Source: Rhodospirillaceae bacterium
GTDB lineage: Bacteria > Pseudomonadota > Alphaproteobacteria > UBA828
Assembly (NCBI GenBank): GCA_018666805.1
Contig: JABIXB010000041.1
Span: 1 to 46,160, forward strand
Length of the DNA stretch: 46,160 nt
Direction of reading: 5' to 3'
Below are positions 17,563 through 25,665 of the stretch, piece after piece. Made by a program: the position numbers and the translations under genes. A model generated the notes under the pieces. It was not told the origin of the DNA. It did no database searches and saw only the letters and a list, made by a program, of their open reading frames with translations. Position 1 is the stretch's first letter. Each line of letters begins with the position of its first letter.

Positions 17563-17970
17563 ATGGTGGCCCTGACCAGAGAGCAGATGATCAATATGGT
17601 TGAACAGAGCTATTTCGGCAATGTCGACAACAAGGAGGTGGAAGCTGTCCTCGACTGCTTCACCGCCGACGCGGTGTTCACCGTGCAATCCGCCTTTACC
17701 TCCTATGAGGGGCGCGACAGTGGGATTAAAAACTTTTACCAAAGCGTCACGGCCGGCTTCGAGAAAATTTGGCATGGCGATTTTGAGCATATCGTCGATG
17801 TGGAATCGCAACGTATCTCGACCCAGTTCAATGTGCGCCGCACCGATCTTAGTGGCGCCGAAGCCAGCATGAGCAATTGCAACGTGTTCCGCTTCGAAGA
17901 CGGAAAATTCAACCAGGTTTTTGTCTATGCCAGCGGGGGCAATCCCCTCGTACCGCAAGGCAAGAAATAG
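17563..17970 (+). CDS. NTF2-like/SnoaL-fold protein
   Basis: This 135-residue protein has the cone-shaped NTF2 fold. MINMVEQSYFGNVDNKEVEAVLDCFTADAVFTVQ is the typical first helix pair and strand; FRFEDGKFNQVFVYASGG is the final strand pair. Members are small cyclases, isomerases or accessory proteins. It is the first gene of a plus-strand trio, 12 bases before the cysteine hydrolase gene, and may act on the same pathway. The ribosome site is weak, and an ATG 8 codons later is a possible alternative start. Confidence 0.8.
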   Translation: MVALTREQMINMVEQSYFGNVDNKEVEAVLDCFTADAVFTVQSAFTSYEGRDSGIKNFYQSVTAGFEKIWHGDFEHIVDVESQRISTQFNVRRTDLSGAEASMSNCNVFRFEDGKFNQVFVYASGGNPLVPQGKK

Positions 17971-17982
17971 AGGAGTAAAGCC

Positions 17983-18624
17983 ATGTCATCGGACGCAGAT
18001 ATTTATAAACATCAGAATTTCGGCAACCCGCTCGGCTTGGGTGACAAAGTCGCCCTGCTGATTGTCGATTTCGTCAACGGTTTCGACGATGCCGACCAGT
18101 TCGGTGGCGGCAACGTCACGGAAGCGTGCAACAATACGGTCGGCCTCCTAAAGGCCTGCCGTGAGCTGAATTTGACCATCGCCCATACCCGCGTGGTGCT
18201 CGCGGATGACGGCTCGGACGACAACATCATGGCGATCAAAGTACCGGCGCTGAAAAACTTGACCGAGAACGCACCCGGCAGCCACATCGTCGAACGCCTG
18301 AAGCCGCTTCCAGGTGAGATCATTGTGCGCAAGCGCTTGCCTTCGGCCTTCTTCGGCACAGATCTCGCGCCCAATTTCACCATGCGCCGCATCGACACCG
18401 TTCTGGTCACCGGTTGCACGACGAGCGGCTGCGTGCGCGCCAGCGCGGTCGACGCCATGTGCCACGGCTTCCGCCCGATTGTTATCAGTGATTGCTGCGG
18501 CGATCGCGCCTTGGGGCCGCACGAAGCCAATCTGTTCGATCTTCGGCAAAAATATACCGACATCATGACGCGCGACGAAGTCATTGCTGAGTTGACCGCG
18601 CGCCAGGCTCAGGCCGCCGAATAA
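17983..18624 (+). CDS. Isochorismatase-like cysteine hydrolase, N-carbamoylsarcosine amidase-like
   Basis: This 213-residue hydrolase has a clear catalytic triad: Asp29 (LLIVDFVNGF), Lys117 (IIVRKRLPSAFFGTDL) and Cys150 (VTGCTTSGCVRASAVDAM). The spacing between Lys and Cys (33) matches that known for Arthrobacter N-carbamoylsarcosine amidohydrolase. GFRPIVISDCCGDRALGPHEANLFDL is also typical of that branch rather than of isochorismatases. The expected reaction is hydrolysis of an N-carbamoyl amino acid to the amino acid, CO2 and ammonia, in the cytoplasm. The two hyuAB sets elsewhere in the window could make such a substrate, although they are in other operons. GAGG in AGAGGAG precedes the start. 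Confidence 0.85.
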   Translation: MSSDADIYKHQNFGNPLGLGDKVALLIVDFVNGFDDADQFGGGNVTEACNNTVGLLKACRELNLTIAHTRVVLADDGSDDNIMAIKVPALKNLTENAPGSHIVERLKPLPGEIIVRKRLPSAFFGTDLAPNFTMRRIDTVLVTGCTTSGCVRASAVDAMCHGFRPIVISDCCGDRALGPHEANLFDLRQKYTDIMTRDEVIAELTARQAQAAE

Positions 18625-18657
18625 GCATCACAACGACAACCAGGACAGGGAAGAAAA

Positions 18658-19686
18658 ATGAAAGCGGTGGTCATTCGCGAACATGGCGGCATCGAGAAGC
18701 TGCTCTATGAAGATGTCGAACAGCCCTCAGCCGGGCCCGGCGAAGTATTGGTCAAGATCGGCGCCAGCGGCGTCAATCATCTCGATCACGATCTGCGCGA
18801 AGGCATCGCCGGCTTCGGCGTCGACCTGCCGCATGTCATGGGCGTGGAAGGCGTCGGCGAAGTGGTCGAGCTCGGCGAGGGCGTGTTGAGCGCCACGATT
18901 GGCGACCGGGTCGCCATCGATTTTCCTCAGGGAGACCCGCAAAGCAACATGTGGCTGAGCGGTCTCGATGGCGTCGACTTCACCCATGGTCGCATCGGCG
19001 TGACCCAATGGGGCTGCCATGCCGAATATACCCGCTGCTTAGCGACATCGCTGATGCCGCTCCCTGATAGCCTATCCTACGAAAAGGCGGCGGCCTCGAT
19101 CGTCGGCTTCGGTACGTCTTGGCATATGGCCGTGACTCTGGGCGAAGTACGCGCCGATAAAACGGTGCTGATCAACGCCGCCGGCAGCGTCGTCGGCACC
19201 TCGGCCATTCAGGTCGCCAAGCTGCACGGCGCGCGCGTCATCGCCACCGCCGGCTCGGATGCCAAGCTGGAAAAGGCCAAGGAGCTCGGCGCCGACGAGG
19301 TGATCAATTACACCAACCAGAGCATCCGCGAAGAAGCGCTTAAAATGACCGACGGTTTCGGTGTCGATCTGGTGATCGAATCGGTCGGCGGCGACGTGCT
19401 GGTACAGAGCATCGATGCGGTGTGTGAAAACGGCCGCCTGATCACCTGCGGTGCGCATGCGGGTGAAGTTGTGCCGATCAACATCATCGAATTGTTCCGC
19501 AAACACATGATGCTGCATGGCAGCCATTTCGCCGGCAGGCGCGAAGTGGCGCATGTCCTCAAGCTGGTTGCGGAAGGCAAGCTCAGTCCAGTGATGAATG
19601 CAGTGATGCCGTTCAGCGAAGTGCAGGAATCGGCCCGCAAGACCGCAGAGCGCGATGTCTTCGGCAAGATGGTATTGGTGCCCTAA
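18658..19686 (+). CDS. Quinone oxidoreductase/zinc-type alcohol dehydrogenase family (MDR)
   Basis: This 342-residue medium-chain reductase has a GroES-like N-terminal domain (GPGEVLVKIGASGVNHLDHDLREG, with MGVEGVGEVVELGEGV). The Rossmann domain shows VLINAAGSVVGTSAIQVAKLHGARVIATAGSDAKLEKAKELGAD. The structural-zinc Cys cluster is absent, so it groups with quinone oxidoreductases or crotonyl-CoA-reductase-like proteins that use NADPH on C=C or C=O bonds. It is 33 bases after the cysteine hydrolase, third of the trio, and ends 4 bases from the convergent alkB-like gene. Confidence 0.9.
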   Translation: MKAVVIREHGGIEKLLYEDVEQPSAGPGEVLVKIGASGVNHLDHDLREGIAGFGVDLPHVMGVEGVGEVVELGEGVLSATIGDRVAIDFPQGDPQSNMWLSGLDGVDFTHGRIGVTQWGCHAEYTRCLATSLMPLPDSLSYEKAAASIVGFGTSWHMAVTLGEVRADKTVLINAAGSVVGTSAIQVAKLHGARVIATAGSDAKLEKAKELGADEVINYTNQSIREEALKMTDGFGVDLVIESVGGDVLVQSIDAVCENGRLITCGAHAGEVVPINIIELFRKHMMLHGSHFAGRREVAHVLKLVAEGKLSPVMNAVMPFSEVQESARKTAERDVFGKMVLVP

Positions 19687-19690
19687 CCTC

Positions 19691-20728
19691 TCAAACCGGA
19701 TGCGCCGCACGCATTGCCTGAACGCGCGGGTTCATCAGGCGAAACCAGAGCGGTGGCACAAGCACGAATAAAAAACTGGTGGCGTAGCCGAACGGTAGCT
19801 TGCCGGCGCCTTCGACCATGCCAAGCCGCTGATAACGCTCGCCCGGGCGCATATGGTGATCGGCGTGGTGAGTTAAGTTGACCAGCAGCCAGCTTGAAAA
19901 GCGGTGATCATCATCCCACGAATGATGCGGCGCCAGGGGTTCCAAACGGCCATTATCAAGCGGGCGTCGCTCGAGCCCGTAATGTTCGAGATAGTTGATC
20001 ACTTCGAGCTGAAACACGGCTGCCAACCCAACGCCGGCCAATACCGGCACGGCCAGCCAACCGAATGCGAAGCCCGCCGCGATATACATTGCCGCCTGCG
20101 CGATAAGCCCGGTTAAAACCCGATTTCGCCAATGATAGGGGCTGCGCTTGCGCCGGCGCATGCGCATTGCTTCCAGCTCCCAGGCCGAAACGAGTCCGCC
20201 CAAGGTGGCCCTTGGAAAAAAGCGGTAAAAACTTTCATTGAGGCGCGCGGTCGCGGGATCCTCTTTTGTGCCGACCGTGCGGTGGTGACCATGCACATGC
20301 TCGATACAGAAATGATGATAGGTAACGCTCACCATCAATATGTCCGCAACGAAACGCTCAAACCAATTTATCCGATGTGTGAGCTCGTGCGCGAAGACAA
20401 TGCCGACCGCACCTGAGACGGCACCGATGGAGAGCGTCATGCCGAAGATTTCAAGCGGCGTCAGCCGACCGAGGGCAAACTCCCATAGCAACCAGATGAT
20501 CAGCGCCACCTGAATCGGCAGCCACAGCATCGGCGCAATGCGATGGATCGGAGAATCGGCTTTCACGAATCCGCCGGTTTCGCCGCGCCCGATCAGCATA
20601 TCGAGGGCGCCGATAACGCCGAAGAGAACAACCGGCGTGAGAAACGTCCAGCCGCCGCCGAGCTGTTGGCCGAGCAAAACCGGCACGAGCACGACGATAT
20701 AAAGAAAGAATGGCAAAGCGTGCAGCAT
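19691..20728 (-). CDS. alkB: AlkB-type alkane 1-monooxygenase/fatty-acid desaturase family
   Basis: This 345-residue membrane di-iron hydroxylase carries the full set of His boxes: HELTH (114-118), HVHGHH (144-149), the alkane-hydroxylase signature NYLEHYGLERR (245-255) and NLTHHADHH (284-292). Several membrane helices precede and separate them. The NYxEHYG box separates AlkB from general desaturases. The expected reaction is terminal hydroxylation of n-alkanes or similar chains with electrons from rubredoxin. The protein is about 50 residues shorter than the best-known AlkB, lacking one N-terminal helix pair; a stop lies in frame upstream, so the start is not extendable. No rubredoxin gene is next to it. 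Confidence 0.88.
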   Translation of the reverse strand: MLHALPFFLYIVVLVPVLLGQQLGGGWTFLTPVVLFGVIGALDMLIGRGETGGFVKADSPIHRIAPMLWLPIQVALIIWLLWEFALGRLTPLEIFGMTLSIGAVSGAVGIVFAHELTHRINWFERFVADILMVSVTYHHFCIEHVHGHHRTVGTKEDPATARLNESFYRFFPRATLGGLVSAWELEAMRMRRRKRSPYHWRNRVLTGLIAQAAMYIAAGFAFGWLAVPVLAGVGLAAVFQLEVINYLEHYGLERRPLDNGRLEPLAPHHSWDDDHRFSSWLLVNLTHHADHHMRPGERYQRLGMVEGAGKLPFGYATSFLFVLVPPLWFRLMNPRVQAMRAAHPV

Positions 20729-20839
20729 AACGTTCCCATTGCGCCGTAAGCCGCATCATCATATGCGCCAACTGGCATAGCACCTACCAAAAGTGAAAAT
20801 AAATGCGACAATGACGGCGACACAACAAGGAGGCGGACG

Positions 20840-21856
20840 ATGGCGAAAAATTGGAAGTGGGGAATCCTCTTCAGCGGGGACAATCTCACCCTGAGTGAAA
20901 CGGTGGCATATGCCCGCCAGGCCGAAGAGGCCGGCGCCGACAGTTTGTGGACCACCGAACTTGGCCGCGATGCCTTCGTGCCGCTCGCCGCCATGGCGGC
21001 CGAATGCAAAAAGGTGCGCCTTGGCACTGGCGTCGCCACCTATGCCCGCCCGCCGGCGATGACCGAGATCAGCGCCATGTCGATGGCCGAACTGACCGGG
21101 GGCCGTTTCATCCTCGGCCTCGGCACCGCGCCGCCGATGTGGAACGAGAATTGGCATCAATTAACGGTCGATAAGCCGGCCAAGCGCATGCGCGAATATG
21201 TCGAGGCAATCCGCGCCATGTGGTCGGCGAGCCCGACCAACTCAATCGATTATAACGGCGACTATATCAAAATAAGCGACTATCGCCGCATCATGGCACC
21301 GCCCTACCCGCCACTGCCGATCTACCTTGCCGCCGTGCAGCCGGCGATGTTGCAGCTGAGCGGCGCCATCGCCGATGGCGTCATCGCCAACCTGCTCAAC
21401 ACGCCGCAATATTTCACCGATATCGTCCACCCCAATATCAAGAAGGGCCTGGCCAAAACCGGGCGCAAGATGGGCGATATTGAAATGTGTTCGCTCAAGG
21501 TCTGTTCAGTCGACAAGGACCGCGAGCGCGCACGTCGGCGGGCACGGCCACCGATCGCCTTCTATTCCAACCTGCCCTATTTCGACCAGGTGCTCGACCC
21601 GGCCGGATTCACCAAGGAGAAACTGGCGATCCGCGCCGCCATGGCCGAGAACGACGTGCCCAAGATGCTCGACCTGGTGACGGAAGACATGATTGACGCC
21701 TTGGTGCTGGCCGGCACGCCGGATGAGGTACGCAAAAAACTGGAGGCGTTCGACGGCCTGTTCGAGACGCTTATTCTCTACTGCCCGATGCCGTGGCTCG
21801 AGCCGGAAGAATCAAAAGACAATCACGCCGCGATGATCGAGACCTTTGCGGCGTAA
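20840..21856 (+). CDS. LLM-class (luciferase-like) flavin/F420-dependent oxidoreductase
   Basis: This 338-residue TIM-barrel oxidoreductase of the bacterial luciferase superfamily starts KWGILFSGDNLTLSETVAYARQAEEAGADSLWTTE, and LGTGVATYARPPAMTEISAMSMAELTGGRFILGLG is the typical flavin/F420-binding central part. The closest general class is F420-dependent methylene-H4MPT reductase-like enzymes. A strong Shine-Dalgarno (AAGGAGG) sits 6 bases before the ATG. It is divergent from the alkB-like gene across 111 bases and might oxidise a related compound. The cofactor (FMN or F420) cannot be decided from the sequence. Confidence 0.88.
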   Translation: MAKNWKWGILFSGDNLTLSETVAYARQAEEAGADSLWTTELGRDAFVPLAAMAAECKKVRLGTGVATYARPPAMTEISAMSMAELTGGRFILGLGTAPPMWNENWHQLTVDKPAKRMREYVEAIRAMWSASPTNSIDYNGDYIKISDYRRIMAPPYPPLPIYLAAVQPAMLQLSGAIADGVIANLLNTPQYFTDIVHPNIKKGLAKTGRKMGDIEMCSLKVCSVDKDRERARRRARPPIAFYSNLPYFDQVLDPAGFTKEKLAIRAAMAENDVPKMLDLVTEDMIDALVLAGTPDEVRKKLEAFDGLFETLILYCPMPWLEPEESKDNHAAMIETFAA

Positions 21857-21858
21857 AA

Positions 21859-22068
21859 TCAGGCCACGCAACAGCCGTCGCCCTGCTGGATCGGCGGGCA
21901 TTTTACGTCGCCGTAAGAACAGAATACGCAGCAATCACCGGCCAGGGGTTTGAGGCGCGTCTTGCATTCCGGGCATTCATAGAAAAAGAGGCAGGAATCG
22001 GTCGGCATTTCCTCTTTCGTTTGCGTCGCACATTCCGGGCAGGTGATAGTTGAGTTCAATTCGATCAT
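21859..22068 (-). CDS. GDCCVxC domain small Cys-rich protein
   Basis: This 69-residue protein has 11 cysteines: two CPxC knuckles (residues 10-13 and 32-35), the GDCCVFC motif (44-50) and a GCCVA tail. It matches the family named after GDCCVxC. Members are small presumed metal-binding proteins, sometimes found near mercury or metal genes; their function is not established. It is convergent with the LLM gene (2 bases apart) and just downstream of the hyuB gene at 22116. Zinc or another thiophilic metal could be bound by the knuckles (inference). Confidence 0.8.
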   Translation of the reverse strand: MIELNSTITCPECATQTKEEMPTDSCLFFYECPECKTRLKPLAGDCCVFCSYGDVKCPPIQQGDGCCVA

Positions 22069-22115
22069 CTTGTGCCTTCTAATTTTTTGCCAGGATCGTG
22101 CGGAAGATAAAGCCG

Positions 22116-23891
22116 TCAGTTCGCTCCGCTGGCCAATTCGCGCCGCTGTTTCTCGCTGGCCGCAATATCGGCTTCACCGTTTGCGCCAAGAACGACGCCA
22201 TAGACGGCAGCCGCCGCCTCTCCGCTGATCCATTTCTCGCGCACATCGCTGGCGACTTCCGCCAGCGGGCGCTCCAGCGGCGAGCCGAAACCACCGCCAC
22301 CACAGGATAGTGACACAATGGTCTCGCCCGCACGCACCGGCACCTGGGCGCACGGCTCCAGCGTCTCAGTCTCGCCATTGGCGTGACGAATATATTGAAC
22401 CGCCCGCCCGCCACGGCCGCCGCCGCGTGCGCCCCGGGCCGGGTAAAGGGTGCCGTCGCTGACATAGCCGACTTCGAGATCACAGCCGTCCGGGCCGAAC
22501 TCCACCTGCATGCCGCCGCCGCCCCGGTAGCGCCCGGCACCGCCGGTATCAGGCACGAAATGGCGGTCTTTGACGAAGATGGGAAAGACCTGCTCGTCCA
22601 CTTCGGCGCTGTCCTGGTAACAGAGGCCGGCATTACCAACATGGCCGATAGTCACCCAGGCATCGGCTGTGGGCGCCGCCGCACCGCCGCCGAAACCGAG
22701 GAAAATCTGGTTGACGAAGGCCTCGCCGGTATCGGGCTTACGGCCCGATATGACGCCGACGCTGGGCGGAATGACGGAACCCACTTCGGCCATGCCGGCA
22801 CCGTCAGCTAATTCCGCGATGGCGCGCTGGACGCCGTTGGCAACATGATCGGCAACATTAGTGGTCGCCACCGAGCAACTTGTCGGATGGAGTGGAATGC
22901 CGACGACGCAATTCTCGCGCAGCAACACGCGAATGCGGCGAAAACTGCCGGCATTGGGCGGCACCGTGTGATCAACCGAATTAAACACGCCGACCATGGC
23001 TGAGGTGCGCGAACAGGCTTCACTCAGATTGAGACCGCAGGGCAGGCAATCCGGATTGTCGCGTAAATCCACTTCAATGACGCCGTCCGCCGGATCGATG
23101 GCGAGCTTGACCTTAACCTCAATACCATCCGGCGCACCTGGGAACGGATCATGGGCGCTGGTAACGGTCATGCCGCCCGCCGGCAGACGTTTGATCTCGG
23201 ACGCCATGCGCTGTTCACTATAGTCGAACCATTGCTCGGTGAAGGCGTCGAGCGTGTCCCAGCCGACCTCGGCGGCGAGCGCCATCAATTCGCGTTCGCC
23301 AATGCGCGCCGCGCCCATCTCGGCGAGATAATCGCCCCACCATTGCTCGGGCACGCGAATGCGCATGCGGCACATGCGGACGATATCCTCGATATCCTGA
23401 AAATTCTCCTGCACCCGTACCGCCGGGAAAATCAGCGCGCCCTCCTGATAAACGTCGCGCGCGCCGCCCATATAAGTGGTCGGCAGCGAATTGCCGCAAT
23501 CGGCCTGATGCGCCTTGGCCACCATGGTAAAGCGGTGGCGGCCATCATCATCCACCACCGGCACCAAAATCGTATGATCCGCCGGATGGGAACAACCGTG
23601 ATAGGGCGAGTTATTGAGGAAGGCATCACCACGCTTGAACACAGGGTGAAACTCCTGCACCGCAGCCGCCATCAAATCGGGGCCGCTCAAGACATGGATC
23701 GGCAGGCTTTCGGCAGCGGCCAAGAGTTGATTGTCGGCGGTGACGATACAGCAGGAAAAATCGCGCGCCGTGTTGAGCACGCCCGAGCGCCCGGTGCGAA
23801 AGAGGGTGTTGGCCATCTTGCGGCAGACGCCCTCAAGGCGCTTGTTGAGGATCGCCATCTGTACGCCATCAAGTGGCGCCGCCTTGCTCAT
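22116..23891 (-). CDS. hyuB: Hydantoinase B/oxoprolinase family protein (second set, distal copy)
   Basis: This 591-residue HyuB subunit has LDGVQMAILNKRLEGVCRKMANTLFRTGRSGVL, the family's N-terminal helix, then FLNNSPYHGCSHPADHT (metal-site region), TMVAKAHQADCGNS and the Gly-rich C-terminal VSLSCGGGGFGSPLERPLA. It is clearly a paralogue of the preceding hyuB (about 60% identical by eye along the whole length), 4 bases away, so the operon carries a tandem duplicate. Both copies keep the same motifs; neither looks decayed. One may be a structural or alternative-specificity partner of HyuA. Confidence 0.92.
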   Translation of the reverse strand: MSKAAPLDGVQMAILNKRLEGVCRKMANTLFRTGRSGVLNTARDFSCCIVTADNQLLAAAESLPIHVLSGPDLMAAAVQEFHPVFKRGDAFLNNSPYHGCSHPADHTILVPVVDDDGRHRFTMVAKAHQADCGNSLPTTYMGGARDVYQEGALIFPAVRVQENFQDIEDIVRMCRMRIRVPEQWWGDYLAEMGAARIGERELMALAAEVGWDTLDAFTEQWFDYSEQRMASEIKRLPAGGMTVTSAHDPFPGAPDGIEVKVKLAIDPADGVIEVDLRDNPDCLPCGLNLSEACSRTSAMVGVFNSVDHTVPPNAGSFRRIRVLLRENCVVGIPLHPTSCSVATTNVADHVANGVQRAIAELADGAGMAEVGSVIPPSVGVISGRKPDTGEAFVNQIFLGFGGGAAAPTADAWVTIGHVGNAGLCYQDSAEVDEQVFPIFVKDRHFVPDTGGAGRYRGGGGMQVEFGPDGCDLEVGYVSDGTLYPARGARGGGRGGRAVQYIRHANGETETLEPCAQVPVRAGETIVSLSCGGGGFGSPLERPLAEVASDVREKWISGEAAAAVYGVVLGANGEADIAASEKQRRELASGAN

Positions 23892-23895
23892 GCGA

Positions 23896-25662
23896 TCAGC
23901 CGCCCTCTCCGGCGCGTAATTTATCCGTCGCCGCCTGGTCGATCACACCGCCGGCGCTGACGACAACACCATAGGCGTCTTTGGCGACATCGACGGAGAT
24001 CCATTTCTCGCGCACATCATGCGCGACCTTATCGGCATCGCGCTCCAGCGGTGCGCCATAGCCGCCACCGCCGCAGGAATAAGACACGATGGTGTGACCT
24101 TCCGGAATGATCGCCTGGGCGCAGGCATCGAGCTGGTGCAGATCGCCATTGAGGTCACGGCGGAACTGATTGGCGCAGGCACCGTCACCGCCGCCGCGTG
24201 TGCCTTCCGGTGCATGATCGTTGCCGTCACTGACATAGCCGACTTCCATATCGCCTTCGGTCGGGCCGAACTCGCAATAGACCGCCTCGCCGCCGCGCGT
24301 GCGCCCAGTGCCGCCCGAATCGGTGATGAAATGACGCCCGGCGACATGCATCGGAAAGCGCATTTCATCGAGCTCGATACTGTCCTGATAGGAGCCACCG
24401 GCATTGCCGATATGGCCGATCGAAATCCAGGCATCGACCTGCGGCCCGGCGGCGCCACCGCCCCAGCCGAGGAAAATTTGGTTCACATAGGGACCGCCTG
24501 TTTTCTCGCTACTACCGGAAATCACGCCGATGCTGGGCGGGATAATTGAGCCCGCGCTCGCCATGCCGAAGCCATCGCCGAGCTCGGCAATGGCGCGCGC
24601 CACCGAATTGCCGACGCGGTCGGCGACATTTGTGGTCGCCACCGAACAGCTTGTCGGATGGCGCGGAATGCCGACGACGCAATTTTCGCGCAGGTGCATC
24701 TTCACGCGGCGGAGTGAGCCGGCATTGGTCGGCACGTCCTCCTGGATGGAATTGAAAATACCGAGCAACACCGAGGATTCGGTACAGGCCTGGCTGAGAT
24801 TGAGACCGCACGGCAGGCAATCGGGATTGTCGCGCAGATCGACTTCGATCATGCCTTCCTCGGGGCGGATTTCGACCTCGACCTTAACATCGATACCGTC
24901 CTCGGCGCCGGGGAAGGGGTCATGGCGGCTATAAGTGGTGGTCTTGCCGGCCGGCATCCGGCGGATCGAGGAGGTCATCAATTGTTCGGAATAATCGAAC
25001 CATTGCTCGGCAAACTGATCCAGCCTGTCCCAACCGACCTCAGCGCCGAGCGAGAGCATTTCACGCTCGCCGATGCGCGCCGCGCCGAGAGCGGCGAGAT
25101 AATCACCCCACCATTGCTCCGGCACGCGGATGCGCATTTCGCACATACGGACGATATCGAGATTGTCCTGGTAATCGGTCTGAATGCGCACCGCCGGAAA
25201 AATCAGCGCGCCCTCGTGATACACATCGCGCGCGCTGCCGTGATAGGTGGTCGGGATCGAATTGCCGCAATCTGCCTGATGCGCCTTGGCCACCATGGTA
25301 AAGCGGTGGATACCGTCATCATCGACGACCGGCACCAGATAAGTGTGATCGGCCGGATGGGAGCCGCCGTGATAGGGCGAATTGTGCAGGAAGGCATCGC
25401 CGCGCTTAAGTTCGGGATGATATTCCTGCATCGCTTCGCACATCATATCGGCGCCGCGCAGCACATGAATCGGCAGGCTTTCGGAGACGTTTAAGAGCTG
25501 ATTATTAGCCGTCACCAGCACGCAGGAGAAATCGCGCGCGCTATTGAGCACGCCCGAGCGCCCGGTGCGCAGAAGCGTGTTCGCCATCTTGGCGCAGATC
25601 GATTCGATGCGCTTGTTGAGAATCGCGAGCTGCACGCCATCAAGTTTTTCGCCATTTGCCAT
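23896..25662 (-). CDS. hyuB: Hydantoinase B/oxoprolinase family protein (second set, proximal copy)
   Basis: This 588-residue HyuB subunit contains FLHNSPYHGGSHPADHTYLVPVVDDDG and TMVAKAHQADCGNS. The central DLRDNPDCLPCGLNLSQAC and the C-terminal VSYSCGGGGYGAPLERDA also fit the family. GGAGGG lies before the ATG. It starts 3 bases after the HyuA stop, so the pair is coupled as usual. The GGSHPADH motif is canonical here, while the distal copy has GCSHPADH. Substrate is unknown; hydantoins, 5-oxoproline or caprolactam-type lactams are candidates. Confidence 0.93.
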   Translation of the reverse strand: MANGEKLDGVQLAILNKRIESICAKMANTLLRTGRSGVLNSARDFSCVLVTANNQLLNVSESLPIHVLRGADMMCEAMQEYHPELKRGDAFLHNSPYHGGSHPADHTYLVPVVDDDGIHRFTMVAKAHQADCGNSIPTTYHGSARDVYHEGALIFPAVRIQTDYQDNLDIVRMCEMRIRVPEQWWGDYLAALGAARIGEREMLSLGAEVGWDRLDQFAEQWFDYSEQLMTSSIRRMPAGKTTTYSRHDPFPGAEDGIDVKVEVEIRPEEGMIEVDLRDNPDCLPCGLNLSQACTESSVLLGIFNSIQEDVPTNAGSLRRVKMHLRENCVVGIPRHPTSCSVATTNVADRVGNSVARAIAELGDGFGMASAGSIIPPSIGVISGSSEKTGGPYVNQIFLGWGGGAAGPQVDAWISIGHIGNAGGSYQDSIELDEMRFPMHVAGRHFITDSGGTGRTRGGEAVYCEFGPTEGDMEVGYVSDGNDHAPEGTRGGGDGACANQFRRDLNGDLHQLDACAQAIIPEGHTIVSYSCGGGGYGAPLERDADKVAHDVREKWISVDVAKDAYGVVVSAGGVIDQAATDKLRAGEGG

Positions 25663-25665
25663 TTT

